Program-made: the position numbers and the translations under genes
Origin: JAKOQB01 sp036824465
Lineage (GTDB): Bacteria > Pseudomonadota > Gammaproteobacteria > Burkholderiales > Burkholderiaceae_F
NCBI GenBank assembly: GCA_036824465.1
Contig: DAITAC010000048.1
Span: 1-32,256 of the forward strand
Length of the DNA: 32,256 nt
Direction of reading: 5' to 3'
The notes under the pieces: generated by a model
Told to the model about the DNA's origin: nothing
The model's input: only the letters and a program-made list of their open reading frames with translations
Databases searched by the model: none
Shown here: piece by piece, positions 7,640-15,497 of the stretch
How positions within the stretch are numbered: position 1 is the stretch's first letter
How the letters are laid out: each line of letters opens with the position of its first letter

Positions 7640-8815
7640 TCAGGCCTTGCAGCCGAGCGCGGGATCGGCGAGTCCCTTGACTGCAACGCCGATCACGACG
7701 TTGTCCCGCCCTTTCAACTGGCGGATGTACATGTCCTGAATCGGGTTGTGCGCCTTTGACAATGTGAACGGACCGCGCGGGCTGTCGATTTTGGCGGTGC
7801 TCATCGCCTTGTGGAACTCGGCCTTCTTCGAGAGATCTCCCTTCACCGCGGTGAGGCCCGCGGCCAGCAGTTGTGCCGCGTCATAGCCTTGCACCGCGTA
7901 GACGTCGGGCTGCTGCTTGTAGGTGGTGGCGTACCTCGTGCGGAAAGCGATGTTCTTTGGATTATTGATGCCGTCGCCGTAGTGCAGGACCGTGACCAGT
8001 CCCTGGCCGACGTCGCCGATGGCTTCGGCAACGCCATCGGTGAGGAATCCCGATCCGTACAGCGCAATGCTCTTCAGCCCCGCGGCCATGTAGTCCTTGA
8101 CGAACTTGGCTGCGCCGGCGCCGGCGAAGAACACGAATACCGCTTCGGGTTTCAGGGATGCGATCTCGGTCAGGAACGGCTGGAACTCAACGTTGGGGAA
8201 GGGCAGAGACATGTCCTTGATGATCTTGCCGCCGCCCGCAACAAAGGCCTCCTTGAAGCCGTTCACGGCTTCCTCGCCCGCCGCGTATTTCCACGTCAGC
8301 GTGACCGCGCTTTTGATCTTGCGGTCGACCATGACCTTGCCCATTCCATAGCCCGGCTGCCAGTTGGTGAACGAGGTGCGGAAGATATTGGGTGCGCACA
8401 GCGACCCGGTGATGTCGCCGGCGCCGGCGTTGGGAACGATCAGCGTTGTGTTGGTCTGGCGCGCCACATTGGCCATCGCCAGCGCCACGCCGGAGTGCAC
8501 CGTGCCGACCACGACATCGACGTTGTCGCGGCGAACCAGCCGGTTCATGTTCTCCACGGCCTTCGGCGGCGCCGATTCGTCATCGACGGTGACGTACTCG
8601 ACGTCCATGCCGCCGAGCTTGCCGCCGGTCTCGGCGACGTGCAGCTTGAAGCCGTTGGTGATCGCCTCACCCAGCTGCGCGAACGTGCCGGTGTACGGCA
8701 GCATCAGCCCGATCTTCAGCTTGCGGCCCTGTGCCAGCAGGGGCAACGGCAGCACAGCCAGCCCTGCGGCAGCGAGAGCGCCGACGGTGGCGCGGCGGTT
8801 CTTGTTGATGCTCAT
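7640..8815 (-). CDS. LivK-type periplasmic substrate-binding protein, probable benzoate/aromatic acid binder
   Basis: This 391-aa type I periplasmic binding protein opens with a signal peptide (MSINKNRRATVGALAAAGLA, then VLPLPLLAQG). The mature start is KLKIGLMLPYTGTFAQLGEA, the conserved opening of branched-chain amino-acid and aromatic-acid binding proteins. VGTVHSGVALAM and PNAGAGDITG are the ligand-pocket loops usual in this branch. The ATG at 8815 is preceded by GAGGAG at good spacing. A longer open frame upstream has no signal sequence and was rejected. It lies between benzoate-CoA ligase and livH, so it should deliver benzoate or an analogue to the LivHMGF transporter. Specificity is inferred, not shown. 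Confidence 0.88.
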   Translation of the reverse strand: MSINKNRRATVGALAAAGLAVLPLPLLAQGRKLKIGLMLPYTGTFAQLGEAITNGFKLHVAETGGKLGGMDVEYVTVDDESAPPKAVENMNRLVRRDNVDVVVGTVHSGVALAMANVARQTNTTLIVPNAGAGDITGSLCAPNIFRTSFTNWQPGYGMGKVMVDRKIKSAVTLTWKYAAGEEAVNGFKEAFVAGGGKIIKDMSLPFPNVEFQPFLTEIASLKPEAVFVFFAGAGAAKFVKDYMAAGLKSIALYGSGFLTDGVAEAIGDVGQGLVTVLHYGDGINNPKNIAFRTRYATTYKQQPDVYAVQGYDAAQLLAAGLTAVKGDLSKKAEFHKAMSTAKIDSPRGPFTLSKAHNPIQDMYIRQLKGRDNVVIGVAVKGLADPALGCKA

Positions 8816-8879
8816 CTGTGTCTCCTCGTCAAATGATCGGGCGCAGTTTACTTTCGCTGCGATAGCGGGCGAAGCGGGG

Positions 8880-10475
8880 TCAGCCCTGGGAAGCCTGCGC
8901 TCGCAGCTTGAAGCGCTGGATCTTGCCGGTCGCGGTCTTCGGCAGTTCGTCGACGAACGACACCCAGCGCGGGTACTTGTACGGCGCAAGTTGCGACTTG
9001 ACGAACTGCGCGAGTTCTTCGGCCAGCGCATCGGAGCGCGCGTGACCGGGCTTGAGCACCACATACGCGGCGGGCTTGGTGAGCTGGTCGTTGTCGTCGC
9101 GGCCGATCACCGCGGCTTCGAGCACGGCGGGGTGATTGATCAGTGCGCTCTCGACCTCGATTGGCGAGACGTAGATGCCGCCGACCTTCAGCATGTCGTC
9201 GCTGCGGCCGCCGTACACGAAATAGCCGTCCTCGGTCTCCCGATACTTGTCGCCGCTGCGCGTCCATTCGCCGACGAAGGTGGCACGCGTCTTGGTGCGG
9301 TTGTTCCAGTACATCGCGGCCGCGGTCGGGCCCTTGATCTGCAGCTCACCGAGTTCGCCGCGTGCAACCGGGTGACCCTCATCGTCGACCAGACGCAGCC
9401 CGTAGCCTGGTATCGGTTTGCCGGTCGTGCCATAGCGAACTTGCCCAGGGCGATTCGACAGGAATATGTGCAGCATTTCGGTCGAGCCAATGCCATCGAG
9501 GATGTCGACGCCGAAGCGCTGCGTCCAGCGCTTGCCGATCTCCTCGGGCAGCGCTTCGCCGGCCGAGGTGCAGTGACGCAGCGCCAGCTCCTCACGCGCC
9601 GGCGCCTCGGGCGCGGCGAGCAGCGCCGCATACAGCGTTGGCACGCCGTAGAAGATGTTGACCTTGTGCTCGACGAGCCGCTTGAAGACCGAGGCCGGCG
9701 CCGGCCGCTCGGCCATCAGGATCGCGGTCGCGCCGACCGCAAGCGGAAACGTCAGCGCGTTGCCCAGCCCATAGGCGAAAAACAGCTTGGCGGCGGAAAA
9801 CACGATGTCGTTCTCGTTGATGCCCAGCACCGGACGCGCATAGAGCTCGGCGGTCAGGATCAGGCTCGACTGGATGTGTACCGTGCCCTTGGGCGCACCC
9901 GTGGAGCCGGACGAATACAGCCAGAAGCACGGATCGTCGCTGGTCGTCGTCGCGGTCTGATGCTCGGTCGATGACTTCGCCATCAGTTGCGTCAGTGAGG
10001 AGAGTCCCTCGACCTCGCCATCGGAAATCACGATGCGCTTGAGCGTCGAGATGTTGCTGACGATCGGCGCGAGCGTGGGCCACAGCGCGGCCGACACGAC
10101 GAGCAGCCGCGCACGGCTGTCGCGCAGCATGTAGTCGTAGTCGCGCGTGGTCAGCAGCGTGTTGGCCGCAACCGGCACGGCGCCCGCCTTGATCGCGCCC
10201 AGGAAGCAGGTCGGGAAATCGATCGTGTCGAGCAGACACAGGAAGACACGCTCCTCGGCATGCACGTCGAGCTGCGAGAGCAGGTTGGCAAACCGGTTCA
10301 CGCGCCGCGCCAGCTCGCCAAACGAGTAGCGACCCTTGTCGTCGATGAATGCGGTCTTTTCGGCGCGTCCGGCAACCAGGTTGCGCTCGATCAGATCTTC
10401 CGCTGCGTTGTAATCGCGTGGAATGTCGATCGCGGGCGGACTCACCGAATGATCGGCACGGCTGACGACAGGCAT
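8880..10475 (-). CDS. bclA: Benzoate-CoA ligase (AMP-forming)
   Basis: This 531-aa adenylate-forming enzyme activates benzoate to benzoyl-CoA with ATP and CoA, the entry step of the box pathway. It has the P-loop-like motif YSSGSTGAPKG, the aromatic-acid ligase segment AKLFFAYGLGNALTFPLAVG, the A5 motif DGIGSTEMLHIFLSN, the hinge GGRSDDMLKVGG, and the adenylation lysine in TGKIQRFKLR (Lys518). GSTEMLHIFLSNRPG is characteristic of benzoate/4-hydroxybenzoate-CoA ligases. The ATG at 10475 has AAGGAGG just upstream. It sits 18 bp after the DUF4863 gene in the boxD-led operon. A 4-hydroxybenzoate or aminobenzoate preference cannot be excluded by eye, but the context favours benzoate. Confidence 0.93.
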   Translation of the reverse strand: MPVVSRADHSVSPPAIDIPRDYNAAEDLIERNLVAGRAEKTAFIDDKGRYSFGELARRVNRFANLLSQLDVHAEERVFLCLLDTIDFPTCFLGAIKAGAVPVAANTLLTTRDYDYMLRDSRARLLVVSAALWPTLAPIVSNISTLKRIVISDGEVEGLSSLTQLMAKSSTEHQTATTTSDDPCFWLYSSGSTGAPKGTVHIQSSLILTAELYARPVLGINENDIVFSAAKLFFAYGLGNALTFPLAVGATAILMAERPAPASVFKRLVEHKVNIFYGVPTLYAALLAAPEAPAREELALRHCTSAGEALPEEIGKRWTQRFGVDILDGIGSTEMLHIFLSNRPGQVRYGTTGKPIPGYGLRLVDDEGHPVARGELGELQIKGPTAAAMYWNNRTKTRATFVGEWTRSGDKYRETEDGYFVYGGRSDDMLKVGGIYVSPIEVESALINHPAVLEAAVIGRDDNDQLTKPAAYVVLKPGHARSDALAEELAQFVKSQLAPYKYPRWVSFVDELPKTATGKIQRFKLRAQASQG

Positions 10476-10493
10476 GGATTGCCTCCTTGCGAA

Positions 10494-10964
10494 TCAGGCC
10501 TGCTTGGTGAACTCGATCGCGCCGTGCGGCAGCAGATACAGCACATGGGCGCGCCCGCCAGTGACGGTTGGATAGTGTGCGCTGTCGGGGCCGTATACCT
10601 TCCAGCCGGCGCTCGCGCCGTCGAAGCGCGCATCGCCTTCGAGCGGCAACACCATGTCGATCTCACCGTTCGGGTGACGATGATGCGGCCCCTTGCATTC
10701 GTTCATGTCAACCACGTCGACCGAGAAGCCGTGCATCGCATCGCCGGGCTTGATCACACGGCCGAACTTGATGCCACCCGCTTCGCGGTTGCACATCCAG
10801 CCGGCCGCGACCGCCTGCTTGCACGCGGTGCGAATCGATTCGAATACCGGGCCACCCGCGGGAAAGCGCGCATTCAGGTCCTGCTCAAGTGCGGCATCGA
10901 GCGGCTTGCCGGCGATGGTCGACGTGACCTGCCGGATGAGTGAGCCGAACTGTTCGGGTGTCAT
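10494..10964 (-). CDS. DUF4863 family protein (4-hydroxylaminobenzoate lyase-like)
   Basis: This 156-aa protein lies between boxD and the ligase. The cupin-like core contains KGPHHRHPNGEIDMVLPLEG, with histidines and a glutamate that could bind a metal, followed by GWKVYGPDSAHYPTVTGGRA and VLYLLPHGAIEF. This resembles DUF4863, the family that includes the 4-hydroxylaminobenzoate lyase PnbB. Homologues recur in box gene clusters, where no established pathway step needs a lyase. It is cytoplasmic with no signal peptide. The gene is 10 bp from boxD, so the two are cotranscribed. A detoxifying or accessory role toward benzoate derivatives is a guess. Confidence 0.8.
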   Translation of the reverse strand: MTPEQFGSLIRQVTSTIAGKPLDAALEQDLNARFPAGGPVFESIRTACKQAVAAGWMCNREAGGIKFGRVIKPGDAMHGFSVDVVDMNECKGPHHRHPNGEIDMVLPLEGDARFDGASAGWKVYGPDSAHYPTVTGGRAHVLYLLPHGAIEFTKQA

Positions 10965-10974
10965 TGCGCGTTTC

Positions 10975-12552
10975 TCAGGTCAGCAGCAGTGTCGCGTCCG
11001 CCGCGTCGCGCCCGAATTGCTTGTGCCGCGCGGCCGATCCCTGCAGCGCGATGCGGCGATGGTAGAACGCGAGCGCGCGCAGGCCGCCGAGTTCCTCGCC
11101 GCCGCCGGCGCGCCCGGGGCCCCCGTGCGTGCAGCTCGGCATCACGTTGCCATGGCCGGTGTGCTTGTTGTCGACCGTTGCGTCGACCACGAGGATGCGC
11201 CCGTGCAGGTCGGCGATCGCCGGCACCAGTTGCTCGATGAACGCCGCGTCGCTCGAGAACACCGAAGCGACCAGCGAGCCGCGGCCGCGGCGCACGAGCG
11301 CAATCGCCTCCGCGGTCGATGTGTATGGAATCACCGTTGCGACCGGTCCGAAGACTTCGATCTCGTGCACGCGCTGCGCGCTGGCGCCGCGGGCACAGTA
11401 GAGCAGAGTGGGTGGCAGGAACGCGCCGACTGCAGGGTCGGCATCGATCAGCGTGAGACTTGCCGGATCCCCGGTGATGCGATCGCATTCCTGCAGCAAG
11501 GCTGCGATGCCCTCGAGCGCAGCCAGGCGCTGCGCACGGTTGACGAGCGGCCCCATCGTGACGGCGGCATTGGCGGGGTTTCCGATCTTGACCTTCGCGA
11601 GTTCGGCGGCAATCGCATCGGTCACGCTCTTTGCACTGGCCGCAGGGACGAACACGCGTCGAATCGCGGTGCATTTCTGCCCCGCCTTCTGCGTCATCTC
11701 GCGCACGACCTCGGCAACCAGCAGCGCGAACTCGCGCGAGCCCGGCGTCGCATCCGGTCCGAGGATCGCCGCATTCACACTGTCGGCCTCAATGTTGACC
11801 GGCACGCTCGCGCGCACGACGGCGGCATGCGTGCGAATGCGCAGCGCGGTGTCGGCCGAGCCCGTGAACGACACCACGTCGGTTTCATTCACATGATCGA
11901 GCAGATCGCGCGCACCGCCGCAGACAATCGAGATCGCGCCGTCGGGCAGCACCTCGGCATCGACGATGTCGCGCACCATCCGCTCCGCGAGCCAGGCGGT
12001 CGGTGTCGCGGGTTTCAGCATCAACGGCATGCCGGCAAGCAGCGCGGGCGCGGCCTTCTCCCACAGCCCCCACGCGGGGAAGTTGAAGGCATTGATGAAC
12101 ACCGCAACGCCCTGACGCGGCACCAGGTAGTGGCGCGCCTGAAACGAGCCGTCCTTCGACAGCGAATGCGGCGCACCTTCGGCGAGCCGCCGCGTTTCGC
12201 CGAGTGCCTTGCCGGCGCGCGCATAGGTTTTCAGCGTGTAGATGCTGCCGTCAATGTCGATCGCAGCGTCCGCCTTGGGTGAGCCGCTGTTGCGGCGGGC
12301 GATGTCGAAGTACGCGTCGCGATGCATGGTCAGCGTATCGGCAATCGCAGTCAGAAGGTTTGCGCGCTGTGCGTAGGTGAGCGCGTGCAGCGCCACCCGG
12401 CCGGTTTCCCGCGCATATGCAAGGGCGGCGCCGAGATTCACTCCGTCACTGGTTGCGGCGGCAACGATTTCGCCGGTCACCGGGTCGTGCAGCGGCACAC
12501 CATCTCCGCGGCCCTGCTCCCAACGGCCGGCGATGAGGTTCTCGAGCTTCAC
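10975..12552 (-). CDS. boxD: 3,4-dehydroadipyl-CoA semialdehyde dehydrogenase
   Basis: This 525-aa aldehyde dehydrogenase oxidises the ring-opened aldehyde product of BoxC to 3,4-dehydroadipyl-CoA with NADP+. The ALDH active site is visible: NAFNFPAWG with Asn157, Glu255 in VNIEADSVN, and the nucleophile Cys294 in AGQKCTAIRRV. It differs from ordinary ALDHs in the way the family does (PaaZ/BoxD type, ending HGGPGRAGGGEELGGLRA). The start is GTG at 12552, preceded by AAGGAG; the frame stays open upstream to 12717, but that sequence crosses the promoter region and has no ALDH similarity. It is the first gene of the leftward operon. Confidence 0.92.
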   Translation of the reverse strand: MKLENLIAGRWEQGRGDGVPLHDPVTGEIVAAATSDGVNLGAALAYARETGRVALHALTYAQRANLLTAIADTLTMHRDAYFDIARRNSGSPKADAAIDIDGSIYTLKTYARAGKALGETRRLAEGAPHSLSKDGSFQARHYLVPRQGVAVFINAFNFPAWGLWEKAAPALLAGMPLMLKPATPTAWLAERMVRDIVDAEVLPDGAISIVCGGARDLLDHVNETDVVSFTGSADTALRIRTHAAVVRASVPVNIEADSVNAAILGPDATPGSREFALLVAEVVREMTQKAGQKCTAIRRVFVPAASAKSVTDAIAAELAKVKIGNPANAAVTMGPLVNRAQRLAALEGIAALLQECDRITGDPASLTLIDADPAVGAFLPPTLLYCARGASAQRVHEIEVFGPVATVIPYTSTAEAIALVRRGRGSLVASVFSSDAAFIEQLVPAIADLHGRILVVDATVDNKHTGHGNVMPSCTHGGPGRAGGGEELGGLRALAFYHRRIALQGSAARHKQFGRDAADATLLLT

Positions 12553-12631
12553 ATGTCTCCTTGCCTGGCTCGGTCTCGTCGGACCTGAGGACGGCTCTGC
12601 GCCGTGCTCTTGCTTGAAATAGGCTGGCGGA

Positions 12632-12659
12632 ATGGTACGCGGGCAAACCCATGCGTCAA
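12632..12659 (-). promoter_or_regulatory. Probable boxD operon promoter
   Basis: On the minus strand TTGACG (12659-12654) is followed after 16 bp by TACCAT (12637-12632), a sigma70-like pair about 80 bp ahead of the boxD start. A TGCA half-site at 12669-12672 lies just upstream of the -35. This is inference from position and consensus; no transcript start is known. Confidence 0.5.
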
Positions 12660-12703
12660 GCACTTTACTGCATGTATTGGCGGCGAAACGTGGGGTCATT
12701 GCC

Positions 12704-12733
12704 TTGACGGCCGTCAAATTCAGGCACTATTCT
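12704..12733 (+). promoter_or_regulatory. Probable boxR promoter with palindromic -35 region
   Basis: TTGACG (12704-12709), an 18-bp spacer and TATTCT (12728-12733) form a sigma70-like promoter reading toward boxR. The -35 is embedded in a perfect 14-bp palindrome, TTGACGGCCGTCAA (12704-12717), which itself resembles an FNR-family site (TTGAC-N4-GTCAA). A regulator bound there would cover the promoter. Confidence 0.55.
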
Positions 12734-12760
12734 GCATCGCTGCAAAGAGTTGCTGCAAAA
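12733..12760 (+). promoter_or_regulatory. Cluster of TGCA half-sites, candidate BoxR operator
   Basis: TGCA occurs at 12733, 12741 and 12754, the last two within a direct repeat GCTGCAAA (12739-12746 and 12752-12759) spaced 13 bp. The cluster covers the -10 and expected start region of the boxR promoter and lies close ahead of the boxR ATG. A fourth TGCA lies at 12669-12672 near the boxD promoter. BzdR, the related regulator of anaerobic benzoate genes, recognises TGCA repeats, so BoxR binding is a reasonable inference. Confidence 0.5.
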
Positions 12761-12768
12761 AACTGCTT

Positions 12769-13668
12769 ATGAGCATTGAGGCCACGCTTCCGGAAAGTGG
12801 CGCCGACGAAACCCAGGGCGGGAACGACGAACCCGCGTTCCTGCATTCGCTTGGCCGGCATGTTCGTGAATTGCGCGAACGACGCGGCATGTCACGCAAG
12901 CAGGCGGCACGCGAGTCGGGCGTCTCAGAGCGTCACCTTGCCCATCTTGAAGCGGGTGAGGGGAACATTTCGATTCTTCTGCTGCGACGAATCGTGCGCG
13001 TACTCAACGTGTCGCTCGCCGATCTGCTTTCGGACCACGATGATGAAGGCGCGGACAAGCGCGTGATCCGCCGCTTGCTCGAGCGCGTGCCGGCGAGTCG
13101 GCTGGAAGGACTGATGTCGCGCCTGATGCGCGACTTCAGCGGGCCAGACGGCGAGCGTCGCTGGCGGGTTGCGCTGATCGGCCTGCGCGGTGCCGGCAAG
13201 TCGACGCTCGGGGCGCGGCTGGCGCAGGAACTGGGTGCGCCGTTCATCGAGATCGATCGCGAGATCGAGCGCGATGCCGGAATGCCGGTGGCTGAAATCT
13301 TTTCGCTGTACGGCCAGACCGGCTATCGCCGTTTCGAGAAACGCGCGCTCGAACGGGTGGTGAGCGAGCACGAGCGCGCGGTGCTGTCGGTCGGTGGCGG
13401 CATCGTGTCGCAGCCCGACACCTACACATTCCTGCTTGCGCACTGTCACACCGTGTGGTTGAAGGCGGCCCCGGAAGAGCACATGGCGCGTGTCATTGCT
13501 CAAGGTGATCTGCGGCCAATGGCGGGACATGAGGAGGCGATGGAAGACCTGCGCCGCATCCTGAAGGCGCGCGAAGCGCTCTACGCGAAGGCTGATACGG
13601 TCGTCGACACGTCGGGCGGCGACATCGAGGCGAGCTTCGCGCGGCTGCGCGAGGCGGTATTCATCTGA
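12769..13668 (+). CDS. boxR: BoxR, benzoyl-CoA-responsive regulator (HTH plus shikimate kinase-like domain)
   Basis: This 299-aa regulator joins an XRE-type helix-turn-helix (about residues 25-88, with LRERRGMSRKQAARESGVSE) to a shikimate-kinase-like C-terminal domain starting near residue 132. The P-loop is GLRGAGKST (138-146) and further kinase-fold blocks are FIEIDREIERDAGM, GYRRFEKRALE and VLSVGGGIV. This architecture is specific to the BoxR/BzdR family, in which the kinase-like domain senses benzoyl-CoA and relieves repression. The ATG at 12769 gives the usual family N-terminus; the frame remains open upstream but runs through the promoter. No strong RBS is visible. It heads the rightward operon, 13 bp before boxC, which implies autoregulation. 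Confidence 0.93.
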   Translation: MSIEATLPESGADETQGGNDEPAFLHSLGRHVRELRERRGMSRKQAARESGVSERHLAHLEAGEGNISILLLRRIVRVLNVSLADLLSDHDDEGADKRVIRRLLERVPASRLEGLMSRLMRDFSGPDGERRWRVALIGLRGAGKSTLGARLAQELGAPFIEIDREIERDAGMPVAEIFSLYGQTGYRRFEKRALERVVSEHERAVLSVGGGIVSQPDTYTFLLAHCHTVWLKAAPEEHMARVIAQGDLRPMAGHEEAMEDLRRILKAREALYAKADTVVDTSGGDIEASFARLREAVFI

Positions 13669-13681
13669 AACGGAGCACACC

Positions 13682-15364
13682 ATGGCTGCCGTACTGAATT
13701 CACCGGCTGAGTCCGCCGCGGACCGTGTCGACTATCAGACCGACCCGTCGCGCTATCACCACTGGCGCATCACTTACGACGGACCGATCGCCACGCTGAC
13801 GATGGATGTCGACGAAAACGCCGGCATCCGTCCCGGCTATGCGCTGAAACTGAACTCATATGACCTCGGGGTCGACATCGAGTTCGCCGACGCGCTGCAG
13901 CGCATCCGCTTCGAGCACCCCGAAGTGCGCTGCGTGATCGTCGCCAGCGCCAAACCGCGCATCTTCTGCTCTGGCGCCAACATCTACATGCTCGGCCTGT
14001 CGTCGCACGCGTGGAAGGTCAACTTCTGCAAGTTCACCAACGAGACGCGCAACGGAATCGAGGATTCGAGCTTGCACTCCGGCTTGAAATTCATCGCCGC
14101 CTGCAGCGGCACGACGGCCGGCGGCGGCTACGAACTCGCGCTCGCATGCGACGAGATCGTGCTGGTCGACGACCGCAGTTCGGCGGTGAGCCTGCCCGAG
14201 GTGCCGCTGCTGGGTGTGCTGCCAGGCACCGGGGGGCTGACGCGCGTGACCGACAAGCGCCACGTGCGTCGCGATCACGCCGACATCTTCTGCACCATCG
14301 CCGAAGGCGTGCGCGGGCAGCGCGCCAAGGACTGGCGCCTGGTCGATCACGTCGTCAAGCCGCAGCAGTTCAACGAATTCGTGCGCAACCGCGCGCTCGA
14401 GCTGGCGGCACAAAGTGATCGGCCGGCGGATGTGAAGGGTGTCGCGCTCGAGCCGCTGGCGCGCACGGTCGATGCCGACGGCTATCACTACGAATTCGTC
14501 GACGTGCGGCTGGACCGCGCCGCGCGCCGCGCCACGATCACCGTCCATGCGCCGCAGGGCAGCGGACCGGCGACGATCGACGCCATCGTCAACGCGGGCT
14601 GTCACTGGTGGCCGCTCGCAATGGCGCGCGAGCTTGACGATGCGATTCTTTCCCTGCGCACCAACGAACTGGAGCTCGGGGTGTGGGTGTTGAAGACGGC
14701 GGGCGATCCGCAGGTGGTGCTCGACATCGACGCGATGCTGGACGAACACAAGCGACATTGGTTCGTGCGCGAGACGATCGGCATGCTGCGCCGGACGCTG
14801 GCGCGGCTGGACGTCAGCTCGCGCAGCATGTTCGCGCTGATCGAGCCCGGTTCATGCTTTGCCGGCACGCTGTTCGAAATTGCGCTTGCTGCGGATCGCA
14901 GCTACATGCTCGATAGCGCCGAGGAGATGGCAAAGACCGCGATCGCACTGTCGTCGATGAACTGCGGTCCGCTGACCATGGTCAATGGGCTCGCGCGCAT
15001 CGCTGCGCGTTTCTATGAAGACGCGGCGCAAGTTGAAGCAGTACTGGCGCGACTGCGCGGTGCGATCGGCGCGCGCGATGCGGAGCAACTCGGACTCGTC
15101 ACCGCCGCGCCCGACGAACTCGACTGGCTGGATGAGATTCGCATCGCACTTGAGGAGCGCGCGAGCCTGTCGCCCGATGCGCTGACCGGCATGGAAGCGA
15201 ACCTGCGCTTCGGTGGGCGCGAAACGATGGCCACGCGCATCTTCGGCCGCCTGACCGCGTGGCAGAACTGGATCTTCATCCGACCCAATGCGGTCGGCAC
15301 CGCCGGCGCGCTGAAGGTCTTCGGCACTGGCAAGAAGGCGCAATTCGATTGGAAGCGGGTTTGA
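13682..15364 (+). CDS. boxC: 2,3-epoxybenzoyl-CoA dihydrolase (ring-opening)
   Basis: This 560-aa enzyme of the enoyl-CoA hydratase/isomerase superfamily opens 2,3-epoxybenzoyl-CoA with two waters to give 3,4-dehydroadipyl-CoA semialdehyde and formate. The crotonase fold is visible in the N-terminal half: IVASAKPRIFCSGANIYMLG, CSGTTAGGGYELALACDEI and SLPEVPLLGVLPGTGGLTR. A second crotonase-like segment follows (ALIEPGSCFAGTLFEIALAAD). This double-length form is typical of BoxC. The ATG at 13682 is preceded by GGAGCACACC. It lies 13 bp after boxR and is separated from boxB by a palindromic repeat. Identity is firm from length, motifs and neighbours. Confidence 0.95.
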   Translation: MAAVLNSPAESAADRVDYQTDPSRYHHWRITYDGPIATLTMDVDENAGIRPGYALKLNSYDLGVDIEFADALQRIRFEHPEVRCVIVASAKPRIFCSGANIYMLGLSSHAWKVNFCKFTNETRNGIEDSSLHSGLKFIAACSGTTAGGGYELALACDEIVLVDDRSSAVSLPEVPLLGVLPGTGGLTRVTDKRHVRRDHADIFCTIAEGVRGQRAKDWRLVDHVVKPQQFNEFVRNRALELAAQSDRPADVKGVALEPLARTVDADGYHYEFVDVRLDRAARRATITVHAPQGSGPATIDAIVNAGCHWWPLAMARELDDAILSLRTNELELGVWVLKTAGDPQVVLDIDAMLDEHKRHWFVRETIGMLRRTLARLDVSSRSMFALIEPGSCFAGTLFEIALAADRSYMLDSAEEMAKTAIALSSMNCGPLTMVNGLARIAARFYEDAAQVEAVLARLRGAIGARDAEQLGLVTAAPDELDWLDEIRIALEERASLSPDALTGMEANLRFGGRETMATRIFGRLTAWQNWIFIRPNAVGTAGALKVFGTGKKAQFDWKRV

Positions 15365-15378
15365 CCAAAACAATGCGG

Positions 15379-15456
15379 CCCTCACCCTCTCTCCCTCTCC
15401 CGGAGGGAGAGGGAAGGAGAACCCCTCTCCCAGTGGGAGAGGGGTAGGGGTGAGGG
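15379..15456 (+). repeat. Palindromic intergenic repeat, copy A (78 bp)
   Basis: The element starts CCCTCACCC and ends GGGGTGAGGG, with two internal hairpins: CCCTCTCCC-GGA-GGGAGAGGG and CCCCTCTCCC-AGT-GGGAGAGGGG. It fills most of the boxC-boxB spacer. Three related copies occur at 16942, 20109 and 21283. Translated, it yields the PLPxGEG-type peptides that often appear as spurious protein ends. Confidence 0.9.
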
Positions 15457-15497
15457 AATCAGTGTGTCGATCCGCTGAATCCTCAACCGGAGCAACG

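Noticed and set aside
7640..7686. LivH N-terminus continuing through the N gap to 7686
   Set aside because: The sequence right of the gap is the 3' end of the livK-like gene in its own frame; continuation through the Ns is an artefact.
12553..12717. Longer boxD starting at 12717
   Set aside because: The extra residues show no ALDH similarity and include the probable promoter; the GTG at 12552 has an AAGGAG site at proper spacing.
12604..12768. Longer boxR with 55 extra N-terminal residues
   Set aside because: The extension would be translated from the promoter and operator region; the ATG at 12769 gives the family's normal N-terminus.
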